Positions 48,468-56,533 of a DNA stretch of 64,000 bases are shown in pieces. The translations under genes were made by a program, and so were the position numbers. The first letter of the stretch is position 1. Each line of letters starts with the position of its first letter. The DNA is from Kutzneria buriramensis (GTDB taxonomy: Bacteria > Actinomycetota > Actinomycetes > Mycobacteriales > Pseudonocardiaceae): positions 620,001 through 684,000 of the forward strand of contig NZ_QUNO01000003.1 in assembly GCF_003387475.1 (NCBI RefSeq), written 5' to 3'. The notes beneath the pieces are model-generated. The model ran no database searches and was not told the origin of the DNA. It was given only the letters and a program-made list of their open reading frames with translations.

Positions 48468-49373
48468 ATGACCGAGACCGAGAGCGCACCCGGCGAGGAC
48501 GGCTGGTTCGTCCGCGAGGAGGAGTTCGAGGCGTCCGGCCCGATCGAGATCGACGTCGCGATCGGCGCCGGCCGGATCGAGGTGCGGCTGACCGAGCGCA
48601 CCGGCGTGCGGGTGACCGTGCGGCACGACGCGGACGCCGCCGACCAGTGGGTGCCGGGGCTGTCCGGGCTGATCAACTGGGTCAGCGGCCAGTTCGGCAC
48701 GCCGGCCGAGGGCTCGCCGGACGACGCCGTGCGGCAGACCCGGATCGACCTGACCGCGAGCCGCCTGGTGGTGGCCTCGCCGAAGCCGCTGCCGATGCGC
48801 GCCGTGCCGCTGGCGATCGTGATCGAGGCGCCCAACGGCTCGCACGTGGAGTCCAAGAGCGGCTCCGCGTCGCTGGTCACCACCGGGTCGGCCGGCCGGC
48901 TGAACGTGATCAGCGGCACCGGTGACGTCAGCGTCGACCGCGCCGACGGCGTCGCCAGCGTCAACAGCGGCTCGGCGGCCGTCCGCCTCGGCCCGATGAT
49001 GGGCGGCGTCCGGGTGAAGTCCGGCTCCGGCGACATCGAGGTGTCGTCAGTCGGCGGCCGCAGCGCCCTGTTCACCGGCAGCGGCGACGTGTGGCTGGGG
49101 GCCGTGCAGTCCGACGTCATGGTGCGCACCGGCACCGGTGACGTCACCGTGGCCGATGCCGCCTGCGGCGCCATCGAGCTCGTCACCGGCAGCGGGGAGC
49201 TTCGGGTGGCGGTGCGGTCCGGCACCGCCGCCCAGGTCGACCTGGTGTCGCATGCCGGCCAGGCGCGCAGCGAGCTGGACGTGTCGTCCACGCCGCCGGC
49301 CCAGGAGCCCAAGCTCACCATCCGGGGACGCACCGGTTCCGGCAACGCGGTGATCACCACCGCGGTCGGCTGA
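48468..49373 (+). CDS. DUF4097-family beta-helix protein
   Basis: A 301-residue protein. After EEFEASGPIEIDVAIGAGRIEVRL it has repeated SGSGDIEVSS, GTGDVSVDRADG and SGSGELRV strands, the DUF4097 right-handed beta-repeat. No signal peptide or membrane helix is visible, so it is predicted cytoplasmic. The ATG at 48468 follows GAGGGGTGGAG; a GTG at 48459 is an alternative. Co-transcribed with the RHH gene 12 bases upstream, a pairing that suggests a common stress function, not known. Confidence 0.85.
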   Translation: MTETESAPGEDGWFVREEEFEASGPIEIDVAIGAGRIEVRLTERTGVRVTVRHDADAADQWVPGLSGLINWVSGQFGTPAEGSPDDAVRQTRIDLTASRLVVASPKPLPMRAVPLAIVIEAPNGSHVESKSGSASLVTTGSAGRLNVISGTGDVSVDRADGVASVNSGSAAVRLGPMMGGVRVKSGSGDIEVSSVGGRSALFTGSGDVWLGAVQSDVMVRTGTGDVTVADAACGAIELVTGSGELRVAVRSGTAAQVDLVSHAGQARSELDVSSTPPAQEPKLTIRGRTGSGNAVITTAVG

Positions 49374-49390
49374 CCGGCGCTGGGGGTGAC

Positions 49391-49555
49391 GGGGTACGGC
49401 TTCCACCGGGGGGAGGTGGAAGGCGTACCCCGCCCAGGCTCCCGGGGCCGCCCAACCTCCGTGGGGCGGTCCCGGGCCGCATCCCCTCCCCAGCCCGTCC
49501 ATCGTGCGGGGAGGGGATTCCCGGGTGCCAGGGAGTCGGCACCCAGACACCCGGG
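49391..49555. terminator. Cluster of four consecutive hairpins between convergent genes
   Basis: Hairpin 1 pairs 49391-49407 with 49415-49431 (17 bp, one mismatch). Hairpin 2 pairs 49441-49453 with 49464-49476 (13 bp, one mismatch). Hairpin 3 pairs 49481-49491 with 49508-49518 (11 bp). Hairpin 4 pairs 49520-49529 with 49538-49555 in alternative ways. They fill nearly all of the gap between the DUF4097 gene and the YcaQ-like gene. At least one should terminate transcription. Confidence 0.7.
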
Positions 49556-49587
49556 ATTTGTGCGGCCCGACCGCATTGAGTGGGGGG

Positions 49588-50796
49588 TCAGACCAGGGCG
49601 CCCAGGCGGGGCGCCAGATCACCCCGCTTCCCGACGACGACGCCGTCCAGGCCGAGCCAGTCGGCCATCAGCCGCAGCTCCTCGGCGAGTTCGTGCGCCA
49701 CGTGCGCGTGATCGACGCCGATCTCCGCGAAGGCGCCCGGCACCCGCAGCACGCCGGCGGCGCGGTCGGCCTTGAGGTCGACGCGGGCCACCAGGTCCTC
49801 GCCGAGCAGGAACGGGAACACGTAGTAGCCGTGCACCCGCTTCGGCTCCGGGACGTAGATCTCGATGCGGTAGAAGAAGTCGAACAGCCGCTCCGTGCGG
49901 TCCCGCTCCCAGATCAGCGGATCGAACGGGCAGAGCAGCGCCCGCGCCTCGACTCGCCGCGGCGTGCGCGCATCGACGTGCCGATACGCCTGGTGCCGCC
50001 ACCCGTCCACCGTGACGGGCTCCAACACGCCCTCCTCCACCAGATCCGCCACCGCCTGCTGCGACCGCGACGGCTTGAGCCGGTAGTAGTCACGGAGATC
50101 GGGCTCGGTCGCGACGCCCAGCGCCGCGGCCGACTTCGCGATCAGCTGCCGGGCCGCGTCCTCCCCCGAGATCTCCGGCGCCGAGTAGACCTCCGGCGGC
50201 AGCACCCGCTCCGTCAGGTCGTAGTAGCGCTCGAAGCCCCGGCGCGTGCCGGTGGTCAGCTCCCCCGTGGCGAACAGGTACTCGCAGGTCCGCTTCACGT
50301 CCGACCGGTTCCACCAGCCGCCGCGCGCCTTCTCCCGCGCCACTTTCAGGCCCAGCTCGTCCTCCAGCGCGCCGGCGGTGATCGGGCCGAGGTCCTTCAC
50401 CGCCGTCAGCACCTCCTCGGCCAGCCGCTCCCCGCCCGCGCTCTGCCAGTACGCGTTCGGGTGTTCCTTGTGCGCACGCATTCGCCACCGCAGCAGCGGC
50501 CAGTCCGCCACCGGGATCAGGCACGCCACGTGCGCCCAGTACTCGACGAGCATCCGCGGCCGCCGCGTGCTGTGCGACCACGCCGCCTCGTCCAGCAGGC
50601 CCGCCGGGTAGTTGCCGAGCCGGCTGAACAGCGGGGCGTAGTGGGCGCGCACCGCGACGTTCACCGAGTCCAGCTGGAGCACCTGCGTCCGGGCGAGCAC
50701 CCCCTGGAGGTGTCGCCTGGTCACCGCGCCGTTGGGCCGCGCCTGGGCGAACCCCTGCGCGGCGAGAGCGGTCCGCCGGGCCGCCAAGTGAGACAT
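49588..50796 (-). CDS. YcaQ/AlkX-like winged-helix DNA glycosylase family protein
   Basis: 402 residues from the ATG at 50796 (MSHLAARRTALAAQGFAQ). LARTQVLQLDSVNVAVRAHYAPLFSRLG holds the QxD catalytic motif (QLD) of the YcaQ/AlkX class, which unhooks DNA interstrand crosslinks. YWAHVACLIPVADWPLLRWRM and CPFDPLIWERDRTERLFDFFYRIEIYVP are further family blocks. The frame continues upstream through a REP-like repeat, which is not coding. It is divergent from a GNAT gene. Confidence 0.88.
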   Translation of the reverse strand: MSHLAARRTALAAQGFAQARPNGAVTRRHLQGVLARTQVLQLDSVNVAVRAHYAPLFSRLGNYPAGLLDEAAWSHSTRRPRMLVEYWAHVACLIPVADWPLLRWRMRAHKEHPNAYWQSAGGERLAEEVLTAVKDLGPITAGALEDELGLKVAREKARGGWWNRSDVKRTCEYLFATGELTTGTRRGFERYYDLTERVLPPEVYSAPEISGEDAARQLIAKSAAALGVATEPDLRDYYRLKPSRSQQAVADLVEEGVLEPVTVDGWRHQAYRHVDARTPRRVEARALLCPFDPLIWERDRTERLFDFFYRIEIYVPEPKRVHGYYVFPFLLGEDLVARVDLKADRAAGVLRVPGAFAEIGVDHAHVAHELAEELRLMADWLGLDGVVVGKRGDLAPRLGALV

Positions 50797-50829
50797 CTTG
50801 AGCACCCGAAAGATGCTGCCACGCACCCC

Positions 50830-50990
50830 TGACAGTTTCTTTGGCCCCGCCTTCGGCGGGGCGGTTCGGCCGCTCTGATCCGGTGCCTTCGCTTGCTGGA
50901 TTTCGATCGCGCGCGTCCGCCTGGGTGGTGGGGCGCGTCGGACGGCGCACGATCGAAATCCAGCAACCGCTCCAGGCACCGGCGCGGCCT
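50830..50990 (+). repeat. REP-like palindromic element, copy B
   Basis: Arms 50893-50908 and 50951-50966 are identical to those of copy A (TTGCTGGATTTCGATC and its complement), with a 42-base spacer. A CCCCGCC-TTC-GGCGGGG hairpin (50845-50861) corresponds to the flank of copy A. It sits in the gap between two divergent genes. Confidence 0.8.
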
Positions 50991-51028
50991 CACGGGACAC
51001 CACCGACCGGGGCGCCTGCGCCGGCCGC

Positions 51029-51034
51029 TAGGTT
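51029..51034 (+). promoter_or_regulatory. -10 element for leaderless GNAT mRNA
   Basis: TAGGTT lies exactly 6 bases before the GTG start at 51041. Confidence 0.5.
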
Positions 51035-51040
51035 TTCTCC

Positions 51041-51595
51041 GTGGCTGAAGCGTCTGTCCGACCTGCCGTGCTCGCCGACGTCGAGGAGATCGCGCGGATC
51101 CAGCGCGACACCTGGCGCACCGCCTACCGGGATCTCCTGCCGGCGGAGGTGCTGGCGGGGCTCGACCCGGTGGACGCGGTCCGGGAGCTGGTGGAGCAGG
51201 GCACGGCGACGGTGCACGTTGCGACCGAGGGCGAGTGGACGGTGGGCTTCTGCGTGGTGGGCCCGGCCCCGGACAGCGAGGTCGCGGAGGCGGACGGCAC
51301 GCTGCCGGCGGACGCGGACACCACCGGGCTGGTGGCGACGCTGCTGGTGGAACCCCGCTGGGGCAGGCGGGGCCACGGCGGCCGGCTGCTCGCGGCGGCG
51401 GCGGAAACGCTGCGCAACGGAGGCGCGACACGGGGCGTGAGCTGGGTGCCGGAGGCGGACCGCGCGTCGCTGGGCTTCTACCGCTCGGTGGGCTGGGAAA
51501 CCGACGGCGTGGTGCGCACGTTGGACGCCGGTGGCCGGCCGCTGCGCGAGGCCCGCGTGACCGGTCCCGTCGACCTGAAACTGATCAATTCCTGA
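51041..51595 (+). CDS. GNAT-family N-acetyltransferase
   Basis: A 184-residue protein. VRPAVLADVEEIARIQRDTWRTAYRDLLP is the common GNAT start, followed by ATLLVEPRWGRRGHGGRLLAAAAETLR (acetyl-CoA pyrophosphate loop R-R-G-H-G-G) and ADRASLGFYRSVGWETDG. The substrate is unknown. Start GTG 51041, leaderless. Monocistronic; the next gene begins 72 bases later with its own ribosome binding site. Confidence 0.88.
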   Translation: MAEASVRPAVLADVEEIARIQRDTWRTAYRDLLPAEVLAGLDPVDAVRELVEQGTATVHVATEGEWTVGFCVVGPAPDSEVAEADGTLPADADTTGLVATLLVEPRWGRRGHGGRLLAAAAETLRNGGATRGVSWVPEADRASLGFYRSVGWETDGVVRTLDAGGRPLREARVTGPVDLKLINS

Positions 51596-51667
51596 ACCCG
51601 GGACAACCCCCGAGGCGTCAACGGAGTCGTACCCCCCGAACAGTCGGGATTGGGGAAGGACAACCGA

Positions 51668-53293
51668 GTGCGCCTCATCGACTACCCGCGGCGGAACAAG
51701 CGGGGCATCCGCCGCTGGCTGCCCTCGTGGAAGCTCGTGCTGGGCACCTCGATGACCGTGGTGGTCGGCCTGGTCGCCGGCTTCTTCGTGGCGGTGGCCA
51801 CGGTCCAGATCCCCGAGCCCAACAAGGATGCGTTGCAGCAGGCCACGATCTTCACCTACGCCGACGCGTCCACCCAGATCACGCACGTCGGCGTGAACCG
51901 CCGGCCGGTCACCTTCGAGCAGATCCCGCTGGTGGTGCGGCAGGCCGTGCTCGCCGCCGAGGACCGCACCTTTTACAGCGACCCGGGCGTCTCCCCGATG
52001 GGCCTGTTGCGGGCCCTCAAGAACGACGTCACCAGCAGCGGCGACGGCAACCTCCAGGGCGGCTCGACGATCACCCAGCAGTTCGTCAAGAACTACTACC
52101 TCACCCAGCAGCAGACGCTGTCCCGCAAGCTGAACGAGGTGCTGGTCTCGATCAAACTGGACCAGGTGAAGTCCAAGGACGCCATCCTGGTCGACTACCT
52201 GAACACCATCTTCTTCGCCCGCGGCGCCTACGGCATCGAATCGGCCTCGCTGGCGTACTTCGGCGTCGACATCACGCAGCTGACCGACCCGGCCAAGGCC
52301 GCCTACATCGCGGCGATCATCCAGTCGCCGTACTACTACGCGACCGCGGACAAGGACCCGAAGGCCGCGAAGGCGTTGCAGGACAGGTGGAAGTACGTGC
52401 TGGACGGCATGGTCGCCGAGCACGAGATCTCCGCGCAGCAGCGGGCCTCGATGCAGTTCCCGACGCCGGTCAAGTACGAGCCGGACGACATGGGCGGCAT
52501 GAACGGCTACATGGTCGACGCGGCGATGCAGAACTTGGACCGCCTGCACGCTCAGGATCCGAACGTGCCGGACTCCAACACCGTGGCCCGCGGCGGTTAC
52601 ACCGTGGTGACCACGTTCCGTCAGGACTACATGCAGGCGGCGCAGAAGGCCGCGAGCGACCAACTGTCCAAATTGGACTCCAGCAGGCCGGCCGACCAGA
52701 ACGTCCACATCGGACTGGCCTCGGTCGACGACAAGACCGGTGCGGTGCTGGGCTTCTACGGCGGGCCGGACTACCTCAAGCAGGCCTTCAACGACGCCTT
52801 CTCCGCCGCCGGCCCGCTCGGCGACGACGTGGAGAGCTTCCTGCGCAAGGCCATTCCGGCCGATCACTACCAGGACACCGGCTTCGACTTCATCCCCGGC
52901 ACCAAGGCGCTGGCCACCACGCCGCTGCGGGCGGCGTCGGCGCTGAGCTCCGTGGACAACTTCGGCCGGTACAACCAGCCGTTCGAGGTCTCCGAGATCA
53001 TGCAGAACGGCGAGGTCATCTGGCGGGCCCAGCCCAACACGATCGACCTCTACGGCGAGGACGCCACGATCGCGCCGGTCGCCCAGCGCAAGTACGCCGG
53101 GGTCAGCGGCACCGACGTGCCCAAGTGGTGGGCGTGGAACCTGCTGGACTACAACAACGTGACCACCGCGATCAACATGTTCGCCGTGCCGGCCGACGGC
53201 AAGGGCAACAAGGCCCTGATCGGCATGACCGGCGGCGCGTCGGAGAACCTGGCCGGGGTCCTGAACGAGTACTTCGAGGCGACCCAGAGGTAG
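51668..53293 (+). CDS. GT51 peptidoglycan glycosyltransferase with degenerate transpeptidase domain
   Basis: 541 residues. One N-terminal membrane anchor (KLVLGTSMTVVVGLVAGFFVAV). The GT51 domain is intact: VLAAEDRTFYSDPGVSPMGLLRA with the catalytic Glu, and GGSTITQQFVKNYYL. The region corresponding to the penicillin-binding domain (about 350-541) keeps traces such as GTKALATTPLRAASALSSVDNFGRYNQP. It lacks the SxxK, SxN and KTG motifs, so it should not bind beta-lactams or crosslink. It probably polymerises glycan only. Start GTG 51668 after GGGGAAGGA. Confidence 0.85.
   Translation: MRLIDYPRRNKRGIRRWLPSWKLVLGTSMTVVVGLVAGFFVAVATVQIPEPNKDALQQATIFTYADASTQITHVGVNRRPVTFEQIPLVVRQAVLAAEDRTFYSDPGVSPMGLLRALKNDVTSSGDGNLQGGSTITQQFVKNYYLTQQQTLSRKLNEVLVSIKLDQVKSKDAILVDYLNTIFFARGAYGIESASLAYFGVDITQLTDPAKAAYIAAIIQSPYYYATADKDPKAAKALQDRWKYVLDGMVAEHEISAQQRASMQFPTPVKYEPDDMGGMNGYMVDAAMQNLDRLHAQDPNVPDSNTVARGGYTVVTTFRQDYMQAAQKAASDQLSKLDSSRPADQNVHIGLASVDDKTGAVLGFYGGPDYLKQAFNDAFSAAGPLGDDVESFLRKAIPADHYQDTGFDFIPGTKALATTPLRAASALSSVDNFGRYNQPFEVSEIMQNGEVIWRAQPNTIDLYGEDATIAPVAQRKYAGVSGTDVPKWWAWNLLDYNNVTTAINMFAVPADGKGNKALIGMTGGASENLAGVLNEYFEATQR
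52666..52678. repeat. GTCCA-N3-YGGAC palindrome, copy 8
   Basis: GTCCAAATTGGAC lies in the decayed transpeptidase part of the GT51 gene and uses the rare codons AAA and TTG. Confidence 0.45.
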
Positions 53294-53409
53294 TCCTCCA
53301 GGTGGAGGAAAACCCACCGGGAATGGGCCCGTAGCACGACTCCGATGCCAGCGCGACTCCGGTAACCTCGGTCCGGGAAGTGATCATCCGGTCCGGGGAG
53401 GAAAGCGCC

Positions 53410-53928
53410 GTGCTGCTGTGGCTGCTGCTCTCCCTGGGCGTCGCCGTCGGCTCGGCCCTGTGCCCGCTGATCAGCGTGGAGCTGTTCCTGGTCGGCATGA
53501 TCGCGAACGGGCACCACCCGCCGATCGCGTGCTGGATCCTCGGCGGCGTGGTGGCGGTCGGCCAGGTCGTCGGCAAGCTGCTCTACTTCTTCGCCGCCCG
53601 CGGCCGGATCACGCTGCCGACGTGGTTGCAGCCCAAGGACAAACCCCGCCGCCAGACCTGGTGGACGACCGCGTGGGCCAAGGTCGGCGTGTGGTTCGGG
53701 GCGCTGCGGGCACAGTGCGAGAAGCGTCCCAAGCTGATGATCGCGACCACCGGCGTCAGCTCCGTGGTCGGCATGCCGCCGTTCATGGCGACCACCGTGC
53801 TGGCCGGCGTGGCGCGGATGTCCGTGCTGGTGTTCGTGGGGGTGACCCTGGCCGGCCGGTTCATCCGGTTCACCGCGCTGGCAGCGTCACCGCACCTGTT
53901 GAGCCACGTGCTGCCCCACTTCGCGTGA
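53410..53928 (+). CDS. Small polytopic membrane protein (VTT/YqaA-like, tentative)
   Basis: 172 residues from the GTG at 53410 (GGGGAGGAAA just upstream). About four hydrophobic segments, with ELFLVGMIANGHHPPIACWILGGVVAVGQVVGKLLYFFAARG near the start and GVSSVVGMPPFMATTVLAGVARM later. This Gly/Pro-rich pattern resembles the SNARE-associated (VTT/DedA-like) fold, but the match is weak. Its last 59 bases overlap the 3' end of the convergent ROK gene. Confidence 0.65.
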   Translation: MLLWLLLSLGVAVGSALCPLISVELFLVGMIANGHHPPIACWILGGVVAVGQVVGKLLYFFAARGRITLPTWLQPKDKPRRQTWWTTAWAKVGVWFGALRAQCEKRPKLMIATTGVSSVVGMPPFMATTVLAGVARMSVLVFVGVTLAGRFIRFTALAASPHLLSHVLPHFA

Positions 53929-55033
53929 TCAGGTCCTGGATGCCGACGACGGCGGCGCCGCGCGCCCACTCGTCGAACGGCAGCGGCCGGACCACCAGCT
54001 CGCACGCCGCGGCGGCGCCGAAGGCCTGCGCGGCCAGGGCCTGCCGGATCTGGTCGGCGTACAGGTCGTAGCCGCCGACGGCCTCGCCGGTGAGCACGAT
54101 CCGTTCCGGGCCGACCAAGTTCGCCACCGCCGCCAGCGCCAGCCCGAGGGCGCGACCGGCGCGTTCGAACACGGCGTGCACGGCCGGATCGCCGCTGCGG
54201 CCCAGCGAGATCGCCTCGGCCATGGTCAACTGCCGCCCGACGACCGCCGAGCAGCCGGCCAGCACCACGCGATCCGCCGCGAGCGCCTCGACGCAGCCCC
54301 GCCCGCCGCAGTAGCACTCGGGCCCGTCCACGTCGATCGCCACGTGGCCGAGCTCGCCGGCCGGCAGCAGCACGTCGTTGACGACGAGCCCGCAGCCGAT
54401 GCCGGTGCCGGCCGTGACCAGCGCGAACGAGGACACGCCGACGCCCGCGCCGAACCAGTGCTCGGCGACGGTCAGCGCCCGCACATCGTTCTCGATCAGG
54501 GTCGGCAGGCCGGTGGCGGCCGAGACCAGGTCGGCCAGCGGCACGTCCCGCCAGTTCAGGAACGGCGAGAAGCGCACCATGCCGGTGTCGCGCAGCACGT
54601 CGCCGGACAGCGAGACGCCCAGGCAGGCCACGTCGTGCCCGACGGCCAGCCCACGGCAGACGTCGGCGACGACCTCGATGACGTCGGCGACGGCGGTCGA
54701 GGTCAACGGGCGGTGCACCGCCTCGCGGGTGACGCCGCACAGATCCGTGCGCACCGCGATCACCTCGTCGGCGGTGAGCTTCACGCCGAGGAAGTACGCG
54801 CGCTCGGCCACCACGTGCAGCGGCATCGCCGGGCGGCCCAGCCGGGCCGGCGCGCGGTCGTCGGGGCGCTCGACCAGGTAGCCGGCGTCCACCAGCGGGC
54901 GCACCGCCTTGGTCACCGCCGCGGGCGACAGGCCGGTCCGCGCCGTGACCTCGACACGCGAGATCGGGCCGTGCCGCAGCACCGCGGCGAACACCTGCAC
55001 CGCGGCTGACACGACGTTGACCATAGCAAACAT
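53870..55033 (-). CDS. ROK-family transcriptional regulator/sugar kinase-like protein
   Basis: 387 residues. N-terminal winged HTH (VLRHGPISRVEVTARTGLSPAAVTKAVRPLVDAGYLVE), then the ROK domain with VTAGTGIGCGLVVN, GELGHVAIDVDGPECYCGGRGCVEALAA (ROK zinc site C-x-CGGRGCxE) and IVLTGEAVGG. HTH-bearing ROK proteins are usually repressors of sugar operons released by a sugar. The start ATG 55033 follows GAAGGAAAC. The divergent GH27 galactosidase gene is the likely target. Confidence 0.9.
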   Translation of the reverse strand: MFAMVNVVSAAVQVFAAVLRHGPISRVEVTARTGLSPAAVTKAVRPLVDAGYLVERPDDRAPARLGRPAMPLHVVAERAYFLGVKLTADEVIAVRTDLCGVTREAVHRPLTSTAVADVIEVVADVCRGLAVGHDVACLGVSLSGDVLRDTGMVRFSPFLNWRDVPLADLVSAATGLPTLIENDVRALTVAEHWFGAGVGVSSFALVTAGTGIGCGLVVNDVLLPAGELGHVAIDVDGPECYCGGRGCVEALAADRVVLAGCSAVVGRQLTMAEAISLGRSGDPAVHAVFERAGRALGLALAAVANLVGPERIVLTGEAVGGYDLYADQIRQALAAQAFGAAAACELVVRPLPFDEWARGAAVVGIQDLITRSGAARGSTGAVTLPAR

Positions 55034-55050
55034 TGTTTCCTTCAGAAATT
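55023..55050. promoter_or_regulatory. Candidate ROK operator region
   Basis: AAACA-T-TGTTT (about 55028-55038) covers the ROK start codon, and TTTC-CTTCA-GAAA (about 55036-55048) follows. Both are short A+T-rich inverted repeats in the gap between the ROK and GH27 genes. Weak evidence. Confidence 0.3.
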
Positions 55051-55057
55051 AACAGCC

Positions 55058-55086
55058 TTGACACCCGACCGGTGGCGGAGTTTCAT
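55058..55086 (+). promoter_or_regulatory. Promoter of the GH27 gene
   Basis: TTGACA (55058-55063), a 17-base spacer and TTTCAT (55081-55086) fit a vegetative promoter, 50 bases upstream of the GH27 start. Confidence 0.6.
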
Positions 55087-55136
55087 GCCAGCATCCCGCC
55101 GCCGTGATGAGCCCCTTTCGACAGGAGTGCGCCGCC

Positions 55137-56504
55137 ATGCGCCGTTCCCGTTTGGTCATCCTGCTCGCCGCGCTGCTCACGATGCTGGCCGGGCTCGCGC
55201 CCGCGCAGGCCGCCAGAACCCCGAGCAAACCGCCGGCGCCCACACCGTACCTGGGGTGGAGCAGCTGGAGCCTGCAGTCGACCAAGTACCCCGGGGTGAA
55301 CACCCAGGGCGACTACAGCTGGCTGACCGAGCAGCACGTTCTGGAGCAGGCGCGGGTGATGGCCACCAAGCTCCGCTCGCACGGCTACCAGTACGTCAAC
55401 ATCGACGCCGGCTGGTGGCGCAAGTGGGACTGGAGGCCCGAGTACGACCAGTACGCCCGGCCGCTGACCGACGCCGCACGCTTCCCCGACGGCATGGCCG
55501 CGACTTCCCGCAAGATTCACTCGATGGGCTTGAAGGTCGGTATCTACATGCCGGTGGGCATGGAGAAGGAGGCGTACAACGGCGGCAACTCGCCGATCTA
55601 CGGCGCCCCCGGCTGCTACACGCGTGACGTCGTCTACCCCGACCTGCGCACCACCAACGGCTGGGACAGCTCGTACAAGCTGAACTTCGACAACCCCTGC
55701 GCCGCCAAGTGGATCGGCTCCATCGCGCAGATGTTCGCCAAGTGGGGCGTGGACTTCCTCAAGCTGGACGGCGTCGGTCCGGGCTCGGACAAGTCCGGCC
55801 CCAACTACGACAACACCGCCGACGTCGCCGCCTGGTCCAAGGCCCTGGTGCAGACCGGCCGCGACATCCAGTTCCTGCTCTCCTGGTCGCTGGACCACAA
55901 CTACGTCAGCACGTGGCAGCGGTACAGCAACGGCTGGCGGGTCGACACCGACGTCGAGTGCTACTGCGGCACGCTCGTGACGTGGCAGAACTCGCTGGTC
56001 AAGCGGTTCGACGACGTCGTGCCGTGGGTCGGCGACGCCGGCCCCGGCGGCTGGAACAACCTCGACTCGCTGGACGTCGGCGTCGGCTCCATGGACGGCC
56101 TCAGCAACGACGAGCGCCAGCTGTACATGACGTTGTGGGCGATCGAGGCCGCGCCGCTCTACACCGGCGACGACCTGACCAAGCTCGACTCGTACGGTCT
56201 GTCCCTGCTCACCAACGACGAGGTCATCGCCCAGGACCAGGCCGGTCGCGTGGCCAAGCCCGTTGTCGCGCACACCCCGCAGCAGACCTGGTGGGTGCGC
56301 AACGCCGACGGTTCGTACACGGTGGCACTGTTCAACCTGGACACCTCGCCGGCGACGGTGACCGCCAACTGGTCCGACTTCGGCTTCCACGGCAAGGCCG
56401 AGGTGCGAGACATGTGGTCACACCAGCAGGTCGGCAAGTTCACCAACTCATACAGCGTGAACCTCGCCCCGCACTCGGCGAAGCTGATCAAGGTCTGGCG
56501 ATGA
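55137..56504 (+). CDS. Secreted GH27 alpha-galactosidase-type glycoside hydrolase
   Basis: 455 residues. The signal peptide MRRSRLVILLAALLTMLAGLAPAQA is followed by the GH27 barrel: PYLGWSSWS, YVNIDAGWWRKWD, GLKVGIYMPVG, then VDFLKLDGVG with the nucleophile Asp and GWRVDTDVEC with the acid/base Asp. The C-terminal beta domain ends VNLAPHSAKLIKVWR. It releases terminal alpha-galactosyl (or related) residues outside the cell. The ATG at 55137 has ACAGGAGTG upstream. Probably controlled by the divergent ROK regulator. Confidence 0.92.
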   Translation: MRRSRLVILLAALLTMLAGLAPAQAARTPSKPPAPTPYLGWSSWSLQSTKYPGVNTQGDYSWLTEQHVLEQARVMATKLRSHGYQYVNIDAGWWRKWDWRPEYDQYARPLTDAARFPDGMAATSRKIHSMGLKVGIYMPVGMEKEAYNGGNSPIYGAPGCYTRDVVYPDLRTTNGWDSSYKLNFDNPCAAKWIGSIAQMFAKWGVDFLKLDGVGPGSDKSGPNYDNTADVAAWSKALVQTGRDIQFLLSWSLDHNYVSTWQRYSNGWRVDTDVECYCGTLVTWQNSLVKRFDDVVPWVGDAGPGGWNNLDSLDVGVGSMDGLSNDERQLYMTLWAIEAAPLYTGDDLTKLDSYGLSLLTNDEVIAQDQAGRVAKPVVAHTPQQTWWVRNADGSYTVALFNLDTSPATVTANWSDFGFHGKAEVRDMWSHQQVGKFTNSYSVNLAPHSAKLIKVWR

Positions 56505-56533
56505 CCACCCCCAGCGGCCCGCCCTGGCGCTGA

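Noticed and set aside
50841-51003. N-terminal extension of the YcaQ-like protein through the repeat
   Set aside because: The added residues come from the REP-like element; family homology begins at 50796.
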